Source: Rhodoferax sp.
GTDB lineage: Bacteria; Pseudomonadota; Gammaproteobacteria; Burkholderiales; Burkholderiaceae
NCBI GenBank assembly: GCA_028292075.1
Contig: JAQGNA010000696.1
Location: 1 to 9,136, forward strand
Reading direction: 5' to 3'
DNA: 9,136 nt
Shown here: positions 1 through 6,252 of the stretch, piece after piece
How positions within the stretch are numbered: the stretch's first letter is position 1
Layout of the letters: each line of letters begins with the position of its first letter
Program-made: the position numbers and the translations under genes
Notes under the pieces: generated by a model
Database searches by the model: none
Told to the model about the DNA's origin: nothing
What the model saw: only the letters and a program-made list of their open reading frames with translations

Positions 1-774
1 GCCGGTGCCGGTGGCCAGATCGCCGCGCAGGTGCTGAAGACCGCCCGGCCCGACGGCCAGACGTTCTTCCTGACGCACGACCACACGGTGTCCATCCTGC
101 CGCTGGTGGTCAAGAACCCCGGCTTCGACCCCGCGCACGACTTCGTGGCCGTGGCCGGCTTCGCCACCTTCGTGAACGCGCTGGCGGTGTCGGGCGGCAC
201 GCCGGCGAAGTCGGTGGCGGAGTATGTGGCATGGACCCGCGCCAGCCAGGGTGGACGCGGCACGGTAGGCGTGCCGGCCCCGGCCTCGGTGCCGGAGTTC
301 CTGGTGAAGCTCATCGGCGAGAAATACGGCATCGACCTTCAGGCGGCGCCCTACCGTGGCAGCGCGCCCATGCTGGCCGACATGCTGGGCAACCAGATTG
401 CCGCGGGCGTGGGCTCCGTGCCCGACTTCATCGAGAACCACAAGGCCGGCAAGATCCGGGTGGTGGCGGTGCTGGGCGACACGCGCCAGGCCACCCTGCC
501 CGATGTGCCCACCTTCGCCGAACTCGGCCTGGCCGGCTTCGAGGACGTGCCCTACTACGGCATCTTCGCGCCGGCCGGTACCTCGCGCACCACCATCGAC
601 CGCTTCGCCAACGCCATCTCCAAGATCGTGGCCATGCCGGAAGTGCGCGACCGCTTCACCGCCATGGGGCTGACAGTCGGCTACATGCCGCCCGACGTGC
701 TGGCGCGGCGCGAGCACGCCTACGCCCAGACCTGGGCGCGCATCATCAAGGCCAGCGGCTTTCAGCCGCAGTGA
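1..774 (+). CDS. Bug/TctC-family tripartite tricarboxylate transporter substrate-binding protein (5' partial)
   Basis: This is the C-terminal 257 residues of a periplasmic solute receptor; the reading frame is open from base 1, so the signal peptide and first lobe start lie outside the window. Family members are usually about 320-330 residues. The visible start, GAGGQIAAQVLK, matches the 'RPGAGG' segment found early in Bug proteins. Further family features are the YRGSAPMLADMLGNQ segment (about residues 118-132 of the visible part), the 'LPDVPTFAELGLAGFE' region, and the 'YYGIFAPAGT' segment that follows it. Bug proteins bind small carboxylates or related organic anions in the periplasm and are very numerous in Burkholderiales, where many are orphans without TctA/TctB membrane partners. 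No membrane partner is visible here, and the ligand cannot be predicted. Family assignment is confident; function is generic. Confidence 0.93.
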   Translation, partial: AGAGGQIAAQVLKTARPDGQTFFLTHDHTVSILPLVVKNPGFDPAHDFVAVAGFATFVNALAVSGGTPAKSVAEYVAWTRASQGGRGTVGVPAPASVPEFLVKLIGEKYGIDLQAAPYRGSAPMLADMLGNQIAAGVGSVPDFIENHKAGKIRVVAVLGDTRQATLPDVPTFAELGLAGFEDVPYYGIFAPAGTSRTTIDRFANAISKIVAMPEVRDRFTAMGLTVGYMPPDVLARREHAYAQTWARIIKASGFQPQ

Positions 775-892
775 CGACGCGGGCAGCGCAGAGACGCCGC
801 AGAGACGCGGCAGCCGCGGTGCACGGAAAAGGCCGTCTTTCCTGCCGCTTTGCGGGTGATCGCCGAAAAGCCCCCTCCCTAACATCAGGGCC

Positions 893-1360
893 ATGAACCG
901 CACCAACCTCCATCCGCAATCGCCCTGGGACACCGAACTCATGCTTCCGCGTGTGACCGACAACGCGAAGATGATGGAAGTCCAGATTCTGCTAGGGGGC
1001 GTGTCCCTGGTGTTGAGCCGGGTGCACCCCAGCTTCGCCAAGACCCGTTTCCTGGCGACCCGCCGGCTGGCCATGCGCCTGACGCGCGGCCTGGAGTATG
1101 CGGACCCGCACAAGGCCCATGTCTGCAGCGACGACCTGAAAGCGGCGCTGGCCGAGTGCGACAAGGCGCTCGACCCCGGCACGCTCATCGTGCTGCGCAA
1201 GCTGCTCGCGCGGACCGTACGCGACGAACTCGAATTCGCTCAGTTTCACCGCCAGGTCGACTTCACCTTCAGCGACTTCATCGCCGAGGAAAAAATGACG
1301 GCCATGTTCACCACCCCCGAAGCGGCCGCAAATGCCGTAAGCAGCCCGGCGCTCAACTGA
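893..1360 (+). CDS. Hypothetical protein, 155 aa, unrecognised
   Basis: I do not recognise this protein. It is 155 residues with no signal peptide and no convincing membrane helix (a mildly hydrophobic stretch at residues 30-42 is too short). It is probably mostly helical and soluble: a basic middle part (residues 50-66, rich in Arg) is followed by acidic and amphipathic segments (79-95, 97-130). The tail from about residue 138 is Ala/Thr/Ser-rich and looks disordered. Cysteines are at residues 78 and 89. Third codon positions are strongly G/C, as in the neighbouring genes, which supports real coding. The start at 893 has only a weak upstream purine run. It sits 118 bases after the Bug receptor gene and converges on the cysteine hydrolase, so it probably forms its own transcription unit or a loose tail of the receptor unit. 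In-frame ATGs at residues 17, 27 and 28 are alternative starts. Confidence 0.7.
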   Translation: MNRTNLHPQSPWDTELMLPRVTDNAKMMEVQILLGGVSLVLSRVHPSFAKTRFLATRRLAMRLTRGLEYADPHKAHVCSDDLKAALAECDKALDPGTLIVLRKLLARTVRDELEFAQFHRQVDFTFSDFIAEEKMTAMFTTPEAAANAVSSPALN

Positions 1361-1366
1361 GCGACC

Positions 1367-1414
1367 GCCGCGTTACGCGGCATCGGCGCTCGAACCCGGT
1401 CCTCGCCCGAGGAC
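1367..1414. terminator. Pair of GC-rich hairpins between convergent genes
   Basis: Two perfect inverted repeats lie in the 61-base gap between the stops of the convergent hypothetical and cysteine hydrolase genes. The first is GCCGCG / CGCGGC (1367-1372 and 1376-1381, loop TTA). The second is GTCCTC / GAGGAC (1399-1404 and 1409-1414, loop GCCC). Neither is followed by a run of T on either strand, so they are not canonical intrinsic terminators. Position between two converging stop codons makes a role in transcript 3'-end formation or protection plausible, but this is inference. Confidence 0.35.
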
Positions 1415-1421
1415 TTGAAGA

Positions 1422-1952
1422 TCAGGCCTTGAACGCCCTGAACGCATCCTCCGCCGACATCACCGGCACGCGGGGCGCGAGTGCGTTCAGGGCCATGCCA
1501 TGGACCATCTGGTCGACCGTCGCGCAGGCATCGCCCAGCACGGTCACGGCATAGCGCTCGGCCGTCCTGGAGACGGCGGTGTGGGTGACGCAGTTCTGGG
1601 TCATCATGCCGCAGATGAGCAGGCTGTCGATGCCCAGGCCGTCGAGGGTGCTCTCGAGCGTGGTGCCCCGGAAGCTGTCCGCGTGGCCCTTGATCACCAC
1701 CGGCGCCCCGGGCGCCGCCGCAAGCACCGCAGGGTGGATCCGCACGCCCTCGCTCCCGGCATTGAAGAAGGGCGAAACGCCCTTGGCGGCGTCGGCCACA
1801 TGCTGCACCAGCACCACCGGCACGCCGGCGGTGCTGGCTTCGCCCATCGCTTCGAGCACCCGCGCCAGCGCGGCTTCGGGCTGCCACAGCGGGTAGTTGC
1901 CGCCGGGAAAATAATCGTTCTGGAGGTCGATGACCAGCAAGGCCTTGCGCAT
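1422..1952 (-). CDS. Cysteine hydrolase, isochorismatase-like superfamily
   Basis: Isochorismatase-fold hydrolase, a family that cleaves amides, N-carbamoyl compounds or vinyl ethers through a catalytic Cys. Counted from the upstream ATG at 1970, the catalytic triad is Asp15 in VIDLQNDYF, Lys94 in VVIKGHADSF and Cys127 in GMMTQNCVTHT; the cis-peptide motif before the Cys is also typical. Length (176-182 residues) is normal. Two in-frame starts exist. The ATG at 1952 is preferred because GGAAG lies 5 bases upstream of it (1958-1962) and the protein then begins MRKALLVIDLQND, as homologues usually do; the ATG at 1970 adds MSTEAE and has no clear ribosome site. It is cytoplasmic. Divergent transcription from the Lrp-type regulator suggests the regulator controls it. 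The substrate is unknown: nicotinamidase, pyrazinamidase, N-carbamoylsarcosine amidase and isochorismatase relatives share these motifs, and nicotinamidase metal ligands are not evident. Confidence 0.9.
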   Translation of the reverse strand: MRKALLVIDLQNDYFPGGNYPLWQPEAALARVLEAMGEASTAGVPVVLVQHVADAAKGVSPFFNAGSEGVRIHPAVLAAAPGAPVVIKGHADSFRGTTLESTLDGLGIDSLLICGMMTQNCVTHTAVSRTAERYAVTVLGDACATVDQMVHGMALNALAPRVPVMSAEDAFRAFKA

Positions 1953-2083
1953 TTCAGCTTCCGTTGACATCGCGACGCTGCGACACAGGGATGATGCGCA
2001 TGACCCCGGCGGAATGGAATGGCAGACTGTAGGATTCGCGGCCCGTCCGCTTACAACATGAAAGACCTGGGACGCCCCACGCC

Positions 2084-2479
2084 ATGGACAAGATGAACCA
2101 GGCCATATTGCAGCGCCTGCGTGCCAACAGCCGCCAGAGTTGGCAGCAGATCGGCAAGGAGGTGCACCTCACCGGCCAGGCCGTGGCCGCGCGCGTGCAG
2201 CAGATGCTCGACCAGCGCCACATCACCGGCTTCACCATCCGGCAGGACGCCGAGGCCCTGCACTTCGTCACCGTGTTCATGAAATCAACCGAGTTCGGCG
2301 ACTTCGAGCGCTTCCTGCAGCACGAGGCCGACGTGCGCAGCGCGCACAAGGTGAGCGGCGAAGGCTGCTACCACCTGGTGGTGGCGCCGGCCGATTCACC
2401 AGCGCTCGACGGCTTCCTCACCAGGCTCCTGGCCTACGGCACCTACAAGGTGCTGACCAGCGTGCGCTCGGTCAAGTAG
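2084..2479 (+). CDS. Lrp/AsnC-family transcriptional regulator
   Basis: Small DNA-binding regulator with the two-part Lrp layout. An N-terminal winged helix-turn-helix (residues about 5-50) includes SWQQIGKEVHLTGQAVAARV, with the recognition helix around 29-41. A C-terminal alpha/beta RAM (ligand/oligomerisation) domain (about 60-130) has the characteristic beta strands FVTVFMKS and the turn VSGEGCYHLVV. At 131 residues it is shorter than classical Lrp (about 160) and lacks the usual acidic N-terminus. Family members respond to amino acids or related small effectors. It is divergent from the cysteine hydrolase (131 bases between the 1952 start and 2084) and 65 bases upstream of the GMC oxidoreductase on the same strand, so either or both may be targets. 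The ATG at 2093 is an alternative start with GGA close upstream. I could not identify a convincing sigma-70 promoter in the divergent region; an 8-base palindrome ATGCGCAT is at 1994-2001. Confidence 0.92.
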   Translation: MDKMNQAILQRLRANSRQSWQQIGKEVHLTGQAVAARVQQMLDQRHITGFTIRQDAEALHFVTVFMKSTEFGDFERFLQHEADVRSAHKVSGEGCYHLVVAPADSPALDGFLTRLLAYGTYKVLTSVRSVK

Positions 2480-2544
2480 GCCGGCAGCCGCACGTTCCTT
2501 TTGACGAACTTCACCCGACCTCCGACCCGTCCAACCCACTCGCC

Positions 2545-4260
2545 ATGTCAGAAATTTTCGACTACATCATCATCGGCGCCGGCACCGCGGGCTGCCTCAT
2601 GGCCAACCGGCTGAGTGCCGACGCCAGCCAGCGCGTGCTGCTGATCGAGGCAGGCCCGAAGGACGACTACCACTGGATCCACATTCCGGTGGGCTACCTC
2701 TACTGCATCGGCAACCCGCGCACCGACTGGCTCTACCACACCGAGCCCGACGCCGGCCTGAACGGCCGCGCGCTGCGCTATCCGCGCGGCAAGACGTTGG
2801 GCGGCAGCTCCAGCATCAACGGCATGATCTACACCCGGGGGCAGGCACGCGACTACGACGGATGGGCCAAGTCAACGGGTGATGACGCGTGGTCGTGGCA
2901 GAACGCCCTGCCGTTCTTCAAGCTGCACGAAGACCATTACAAGGGCGCCGACGCACTGCACGGCGCGAAGGGCACCACGCCCGAACTGTTTGGCGGCCAA
3001 CCGGCAGCTGGCAGCTATTGGCACACGCTGCAGCACCGCGGCGCGGGCGGCGAATGGCGCATCGAGAAACAGCGCCTGAGCTGGGACGTGCTCGACGCCG
3101 TCGCACTGGCGGCCCAGCAGGCGGGCATTCCGGCGACCAGCGACTTCAACCGTGGAGACAACGAGGGCGTGGGCTACTTCGAGGTCACGCAAAAGAAGGG
3201 ATGGCGCTGGAACACAGCCAAGGCCTTCCTCCGGCCCACCTGCTATGCCCGGCCGAACTTCGAGCTGTGGACCGGCGCGCAGGTGGCGCGGCTCACGCTC
3301 GTGCCCACGGACGACGGAGGCCGGCGCTGCACCGGGGCCGAGGTCATTGCGCAGGGCGGCGCCCGCGTCACCGTGCGGGCCCGGGGCGAGGTGATCCTGT
3401 GCGCGGGCAGCATCGGCTCGCCACAGATCCTGCAGCTGTCGGGCATCGGCCCGGGCGATCTGCTGCAGGCCCACGGCATTGCCACCGAGGTCGACCTGCC
3501 CGGCGTGGGCGCCAACCTGCAAGACCATCTGCAGGTGCGGGCGGTGTTCAAGGTAAAGGACGTGCCCACGCTCAACGTGCTGTCGAGCAGCCTCTGGGGC
3601 AAGGCGAAGATCGGCCTGGAATACGCGCTGAAGCGCACCGGCCCGATGAGCATGGCGCCATCGCAGCTCGGCGCCTTCACACGGAGCGACCCGGGCCAGA
3701 CGCACCCCAACATCGAGTACCACGTGCAGCCGCTGTCGCTCGATGCCTTCGGCGACCCCCTGCACAGCTTTCCGGCCGTGACAGCCAGCGTCTGCAACCT
3801 CAACCCGACGAGCCGCGGCACGGTGCGCATCAAGAGTGCGCGCTTCGAGGACGCGCCGGCCATCGCGCCCAACTACCTCAGCACCCCCGAAGACCGCCAG
3901 GTGGCGGCCGACTCGCTGCGTCTGACGCGCCGCATCATGGCCCAGCCGGCGCTGGCCCGGCTCCAGCCCGAGGAATGGAAACCCGGCGTGCAGTTCGAAA
4001 CCGATGAAGAACTGGCCCGCCTCGCAGGCGACATCGCCACCACCATCTTTCACCCCGTTGGCACGACGAAGATGGGGCCGGCGAGCGACCCCATGGCGGT
4101 GGTCGACCCACAGCTGCGGGTGCGCGGCGTGGCAGGGCTGCGTGTGGTCGATGCGGGCGTCATGCCCACGATCACCAGCGGCAACACCAACGCGCCCGCG
4201 CTCATGATCGCGGAAAAGGCCGCCGCATGGATCATGGCGGACGCCGTGGCGCGCCGTTGA
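2545..4260 (+). CDS. GMC-family FAD-dependent oxidoreductase (choline/alcohol dehydrogenase-like)
   Basis: A 571-residue flavoprotein of the glucose-methanol-choline family, which oxidises alcohol groups to aldehydes or ketones using FAD. The Rossmann FAD-binding motif GAGTAG is at residues 11-16, with the adenosine-ribose-binding Glu35 in VLLIEAG. GMC signature 1 is around 81-104 (RGKTLGGSSSINGMIYTRG) and signature 2 around 288-302 (GSIGSPQILQLSGIG). The catalytic His is most likely His503 in FHPVGTTKMG, and the paired active-site Asn is in SGNTNAPALMIAEKAA (Asn547 or Asn549). Length is close to bacterial choline and alkanol dehydrogenases (about 550-560). The open frame extends upstream to 2140 but overlaps the regulator in another frame; ATG 2545 places the FAD motif at the N-terminus as in homologues, so it is chosen. 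It lacks a signal peptide and is cytoplasmic or peripheral to the inner membrane. The substrate cannot be read from the sequence; no betB or betI homologue is adjacent, so the betA name is not justified. Confidence 0.95.
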   Translation: MSEIFDYIIIGAGTAGCLMANRLSADASQRVLLIEAGPKDDYHWIHIPVGYLYCIGNPRTDWLYHTEPDAGLNGRALRYPRGKTLGGSSSINGMIYTRGQARDYDGWAKSTGDDAWSWQNALPFFKLHEDHYKGADALHGAKGTTPELFGGQPAAGSYWHTLQHRGAGGEWRIEKQRLSWDVLDAVALAAQQAGIPATSDFNRGDNEGVGYFEVTQKKGWRWNTAKAFLRPTCYARPNFELWTGAQVARLTLVPTDDGGRRCTGAEVIAQGGARVTVRARGEVILCAGSIGSPQILQLSGIGPGDLLQAHGIATEVDLPGVGANLQDHLQVRAVFKVKDVPTLNVLSSSLWGKAKIGLEYALKRTGPMSMAPSQLGAFTRSDPGQTHPNIEYHVQPLSLDAFGDPLHSFPAVTASVCNLNPTSRGTVRIKSARFEDAPAIAPNYLSTPEDRQVAADSLRLTRRIMAQPALARLQPEEWKPGVQFETDEELARLAGDIATTIFHPVGTTKMGPASDPMAVVDPQLRVRGVAGLRVVDAGVMPTITSGNTNAPALMIAEKAAAWIMADAVARR

Positions 4261-4382
4261 AGCGATCTGATGTTGCCGGCGCAGGGGCGATCGCCGAAAA
4301 GCGAACGTATTTTTCGACGGATCGATTCGCTTGCAAGGTCGTGCTTTTCGTTCCTTTTCGCGCCTCAGATAGTTTGTTTGTA

Positions 4383-4568
4383 TGCACATGGCAAAGCAGG
4401 GTTAATCCTGATGCCCCGGCTTGGTGCACCCACTTAAAGTAGCGCCACTTGCAACCAGGCCCTGGCCTGTCAAAGCGAGGGACCGAGGAGACAACCCCAT
4501 AAGCACAAGATCATTCAGACATCCGCACGAGATGTCCTTTCAAAGCGCCGCTCTGCCGGCGCTTTTTT
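4383..4568 (+). ncRNA. Candidate structured small RNA or 3'-UTR RNA ending in an intrinsic terminator
   Basis: A nested hairpin can be drawn by eye: TGCAC/GTGCA (4383-4387 with 4424-4428) encloses GGCA/TGCC (4390-4393 with 4412-4415), which encloses CAGG/CCTG (4397-4400 with 4407-4410) around the loop GTTAAT. About 110 bases further on lies a strong intrinsic terminator. Just before that is TCCTTT (4535-4540), the kind of C/U-rich segment that some trans-acting small RNAs use against Shine-Dalgarno sequences. The stretch has no credible protein frame. The 5' end is not known and I found no good sigma-70 promoter, so the left boundary is only that of the first hairpin. It resembles no RNA family I can name; tRNA, 4.5S RNA and common riboswitch cores were considered and do not fit. 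The alternative is simply a long 3' UTR of the GMC gene. Confidence 0.3.
4542..4568 (+). terminator. Rho-independent terminator
   Basis: A perfect 9-base stem AAAGCGCCG / CGGCGCTTT (4542-4550 and 4557-4565) with the 6-base loop CTCTGC runs into six consecutive T residues (4563-4568). This is a canonical plus-strand intrinsic terminator. It lies 281 bases after the GMC stop codon and 106 bases before the first TSUP gene, so it separates the two transcription units and implies the TSUP genes have their own promoter downstream of it. On the minus strand the stem is followed by only three T, so it is mainly unidirectional. Confidence 0.88.
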
Positions 4569-4643
4569 ATTGGGTGGTTCTCGGTGCTTTGATCGCCCTT
4601 CTTGGCGCCTCGCCACGCCAGCCTGGAAGGACTGCGCATTCAA

Positions 4644-4674
4644 GCGTAGCAGGCCGTCCTGCGACAATCTACGC
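4644..4674 (+). promoter_or_regulatory. Inverted repeat abutting the TSUP start codon
   Basis: GCGTAG (4644-4649) and CTACGC (4669-4674) form a perfect inverted repeat ending one base before the ATG at 4675. Inside it CAGG/CCTG (4650-4653 and 4658-4661) forms a second stem around the loop CCGT. The right-hand internal loop contains GACAAT (4663-4668), a possible -10 element that would start transcription at about the ATG, giving a leaderless message; no good -35 is seen. It could be an operator or an RNA hairpin occluding the start. Function is inference; the base pairing is directly visible. Confidence 0.35.
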
Positions 4675-5433
4675 ATGGAGTTAATGCTTGTTTCGCTGGC
4701 CTCGCTGCTGGCCGGTTTCGTCGATGCGATCGTGGGCGGCGGGGGTCTGATCCTGGTGCCTGCACTGTTCGCCACCTTCCCGACCACCCATCCGGCCACG
4801 TTGCTCGGCGTCAACAAGGGCGCCTCAATCTGGGGCACGGGCTTTGCCACCTGGCAGTACGCCCGCCGGGTCGACATGCGCTGGCGGGCACTGCTGCCGG
4901 CGGCGGCGGCGGGGTTTGCCGGTTCGATGTGCGGCGCCTGGCTCGTCACCGTGATCTCGCCCGACTTCTTGCGCAAGCTGTTGCCGCTGGTGCTGGTGGG
5001 CGTGCTGGCCTACACCCTGGCCAAAAAGGACATGGGCCGGCTGCATGCGCCGCGCTACGAAGGCGCGCAAGAGGTCTGGATCGCCAGCACCATCGGCCTG
5101 GTGATCGGCTTCTACGACGGCTTCTTCGGACCGGGCACGGGCAGCTTCTTCGTCTTCCTGCTGGTGCGCTGGCTGGGCTACGATTTCCTCAACGCCTCGG
5201 CCTCGGCCAAGCTGCTCAACACCGCCACCAACCTGGCCGCATTGATCCTGTTCACCCTGAAAGGCCACATCTGGTGGCACTTCGTGGTGGTGATGGCGCT
5301 GGCCAACGTGGTCGGTAGCCTGCTGGGCACCCGCCTCGCGTTGAAGCACGGCGCCGGCTTCGTGCGCATCGTGTTCATGGCGGTGGTCAGCGTGCTGATC
5401 TTGAAGACCGGCTACGACGCGTTCCTTCGGTAG
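4675..5433 (+). CDS. TSUP (TauE/SafE, DUF81) membrane transporter, YfcA-like
   Basis: A 252-residue integral inner-membrane protein of the TSUP family, whose characterised members export or import sulfur-containing or other organic anions. The typical two-fold internal repeat is clear: GFVDAIVGGGGLILVPAL at residues 14-31 and the related GFYDGFFGPGTGSFF at 145-159. The second half is followed by SASAKLLNTATNLAAL (175-190), diagnostic of the YfcA-like branch. About eight hydrophobic segments cover most of the chain, with a more polar cytoplasmic linker around 115-133. The frame is open upstream to 4570, but that extension crosses the terminator tail and encodes a polar sequence, so it is rejected. 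ATG 4675 has no ribosome site; ATG 4684 is possible with GGAG three bases upstream. The second TSUP gene starts 23 bases after the stop, so the two are probably one operon. The substrate is unknown. Confidence 0.93.
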   Translation: MELMLVSLASLLAGFVDAIVGGGGLILVPALFATFPTTHPATLLGVNKGASIWGTGFATWQYARRVDMRWRALLPAAAAGFAGSMCGAWLVTVISPDFLRKLLPLVLVGVLAYTLAKKDMGRLHAPRYEGAQEVWIASTIGLVIGFYDGFFGPGTGSFFVFLLVRWLGYDFLNASASAKLLNTATNLAALILFTLKGHIWWHFVVVMALANVVGSLLGTRLALKHGAGFVRIVFMAVVSVLILKTGYDAFLR

Positions 5434-5456
5434 ACCACAAGGCAGCCCGGACCACC

Positions 5457-6209
5457 ATGGATTCAATGCTGCTCGTGGTGATCGTCGGTGCGGCGGTGGC
5501 GGGCTTCGTGCAGGGGCTTTCCGGCTTTGCGTTCGGGCTGGTGTCGATGTCGTTCTGGGCATGGACGCTGGAGCCACGGTTGGCGGCCACCCTGGCGGTG
5601 TTCGGCTCGCTCACCGGGCAGGTGATTGCCGCGGTGTCGGTACGGCGTGGCTTCGACATCCGCCGGCTGGCGCCCTTCGTGCTGGGCGGCCTCGCCGGTA
5701 TTCCGCTGGGGGTCGCGCTGTTGCCAAGGATGGACATGGCCTGGTTCCGGCTGGTCTTTGGGAGCCTGCTGGTGGTGTGGTGCCCTGCCATGCTGATGGC
5801 GAAGCACCTGCCCAAAGTCACCACCGGAGGACGTGCGGTCGATGCGGTCGTGGGCCTGGCCGGCGGCGTGATGGGTGGCCTGGGCGGCTTCACCGGAGCC
5901 CTGCCCACTCTGTGGTGCACCCTGCGCGGCCTGGACAAGGATGTGCAGCGCGCCATCGTGCAGAACTTCAACCTCTCCATGCTGGCCGTCACCATGGCCA
6001 TGTACGCCGGCACCGGCATCGTCACCCGCGCGATGTTGCCGATATTCGGCGTGGTGGCTATCGCCATGCTGGTGCCCACCGTGCTGGGCACCCGCCTCTA
6101 CATCGGCATCAGCGAGGCTGCCTTTCGCAAGATTGTGCTGGGGCTGCTGACGGCGTCTGGCGTGGCCATGCTGGGCGGTTCGGTGCCGGTGCTGTTGGCG
6201 CGGTTCTGA
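5457..6209 (+). CDS. TSUP (TauE/SafE, DUF81) membrane transporter, second copy of different subfamily
   Basis: A 250-residue inner-membrane protein of the same superfamily as its upstream neighbour but with different motifs: AGFVQGLSGFAFGLVSM at residues 15-31 in the first half and GLAGGVMGGLGGFTGALP at 133-150 in the second. The final helix contains the family-typical segment ISEAAFRKIVLGLL (218-231). About eight hydrophobic stretches are visible. The low resemblance to the upstream TSUP protein shows this is not a recent tandem duplication. The start at 5457 is chosen because it follows the preceding stop by 23 bases and gives the usual short N-terminus; ATG 5466 (residue 4) is an alternative. 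No strong Shine-Dalgarno is present, consistent with coupling to the upstream gene. It converges on mrdA. The pair may act on related anions or independently; the substrate is not predictable. Confidence 0.92.
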   Translation: MDSMLLVVIVGAAVAGFVQGLSGFAFGLVSMSFWAWTLEPRLAATLAVFGSLTGQVIAAVSVRRGFDIRRLAPFVLGGLAGIPLGVALLPRMDMAWFRLVFGSLLVVWCPAMLMAKHLPKVTTGGRAVDAVVGLAGGVMGGLGGFTGALPTLWCTLRGLDKDVQRAIVQNFNLSMLAVTMAMYAGTGIVTRAMLPIFGVVAIAMLVPTVLGTRLYIGISEAAFRKIVLGLLTASGVAMLGGSVPVLLARF

Positions 6210-6252
6210 CGAACAGGCCTTTGGTCACAGGCGCATCCTGAGTTTCAAGGCT

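Larger units (their letters stand above)
4261..4674. other. 414-base intergenic region with several inverted repeats
   Basis: This is the longest gene-free stretch in the window and is more AT-rich and T-rich than the genes around it. From left to right it holds: the palindrome GGCGATCGCC at 4286-4295, inside an 18-base sequence that recurs near 854; an inverted repeat AAGCGAA / TTCGCTT (4299-4305 and 4326-4332); a nested hairpin at 4383-4428; CAGGC/GCCTG around 4457-4470; an intrinsic terminator at 4542-4568; and a hairpin at 4644-4674 touching the TSUP start codon. No open frame here has convincing codon usage. The terminator closes either the GMC transcript's long 3' UTR or an independent small RNA. 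Confidence 0.7.

Noticed and set aside
788..808. Short direct repeat GCAGAGACGC (788-797 and 799-808)
   Set aside because: Only two copies of a 10-base GC-rich word just after the Bug receptor stop; too short to support a function.
1246..1887. 213-codon minus-strand frame overlapping the cysteine hydrolase
   Set aside because: A different frame of the same strand with low-complexity Arg/Gly/Ala content; the hydrolase frame holds the full catalytic triad.
2140..2544. Upstream extension of the GMC frame
   Set aside because: It overlaps the Lrp-type regulator in another frame and gives an Arg/Pro-rich sequence; the FAD motif needs to be near the N-terminus, as it is with ATG 2545.
2872..4389. 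505-codon open frame on the minus strand opposite the GMC gene
   Set aside because: It is a typical antisense shadow in high-GC DNA; the translation is Arg/His/Gly-rich without domains, and the plus strand has an intact GMC enzyme with all motifs.
4383..4541. tRNA, 4.5S RNA, 6S RNA or a known riboswitch
   Set aside because: No T-loop sequence, no SRP GGAA/GCAG core, and no recognisable TPP, FMN, cobalamin, glycine, SAH or guanidine core; only general stem structure is visible.
4570..4674. N-terminal extension of the first TSUP protein
   Set aside because: It begins in the terminator T tract and encodes a polar, Arg/Cys-rich segment not found in TSUP proteins.
4531..4684. Small frame MSFQSAALPALFYWVV..., with one hydrophobic stretch, possible small membrane protein
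   Set aside because: It runs through the intrinsic terminator and its T run, its third codon positions are not G/C-biased, and it has no ribosome site.
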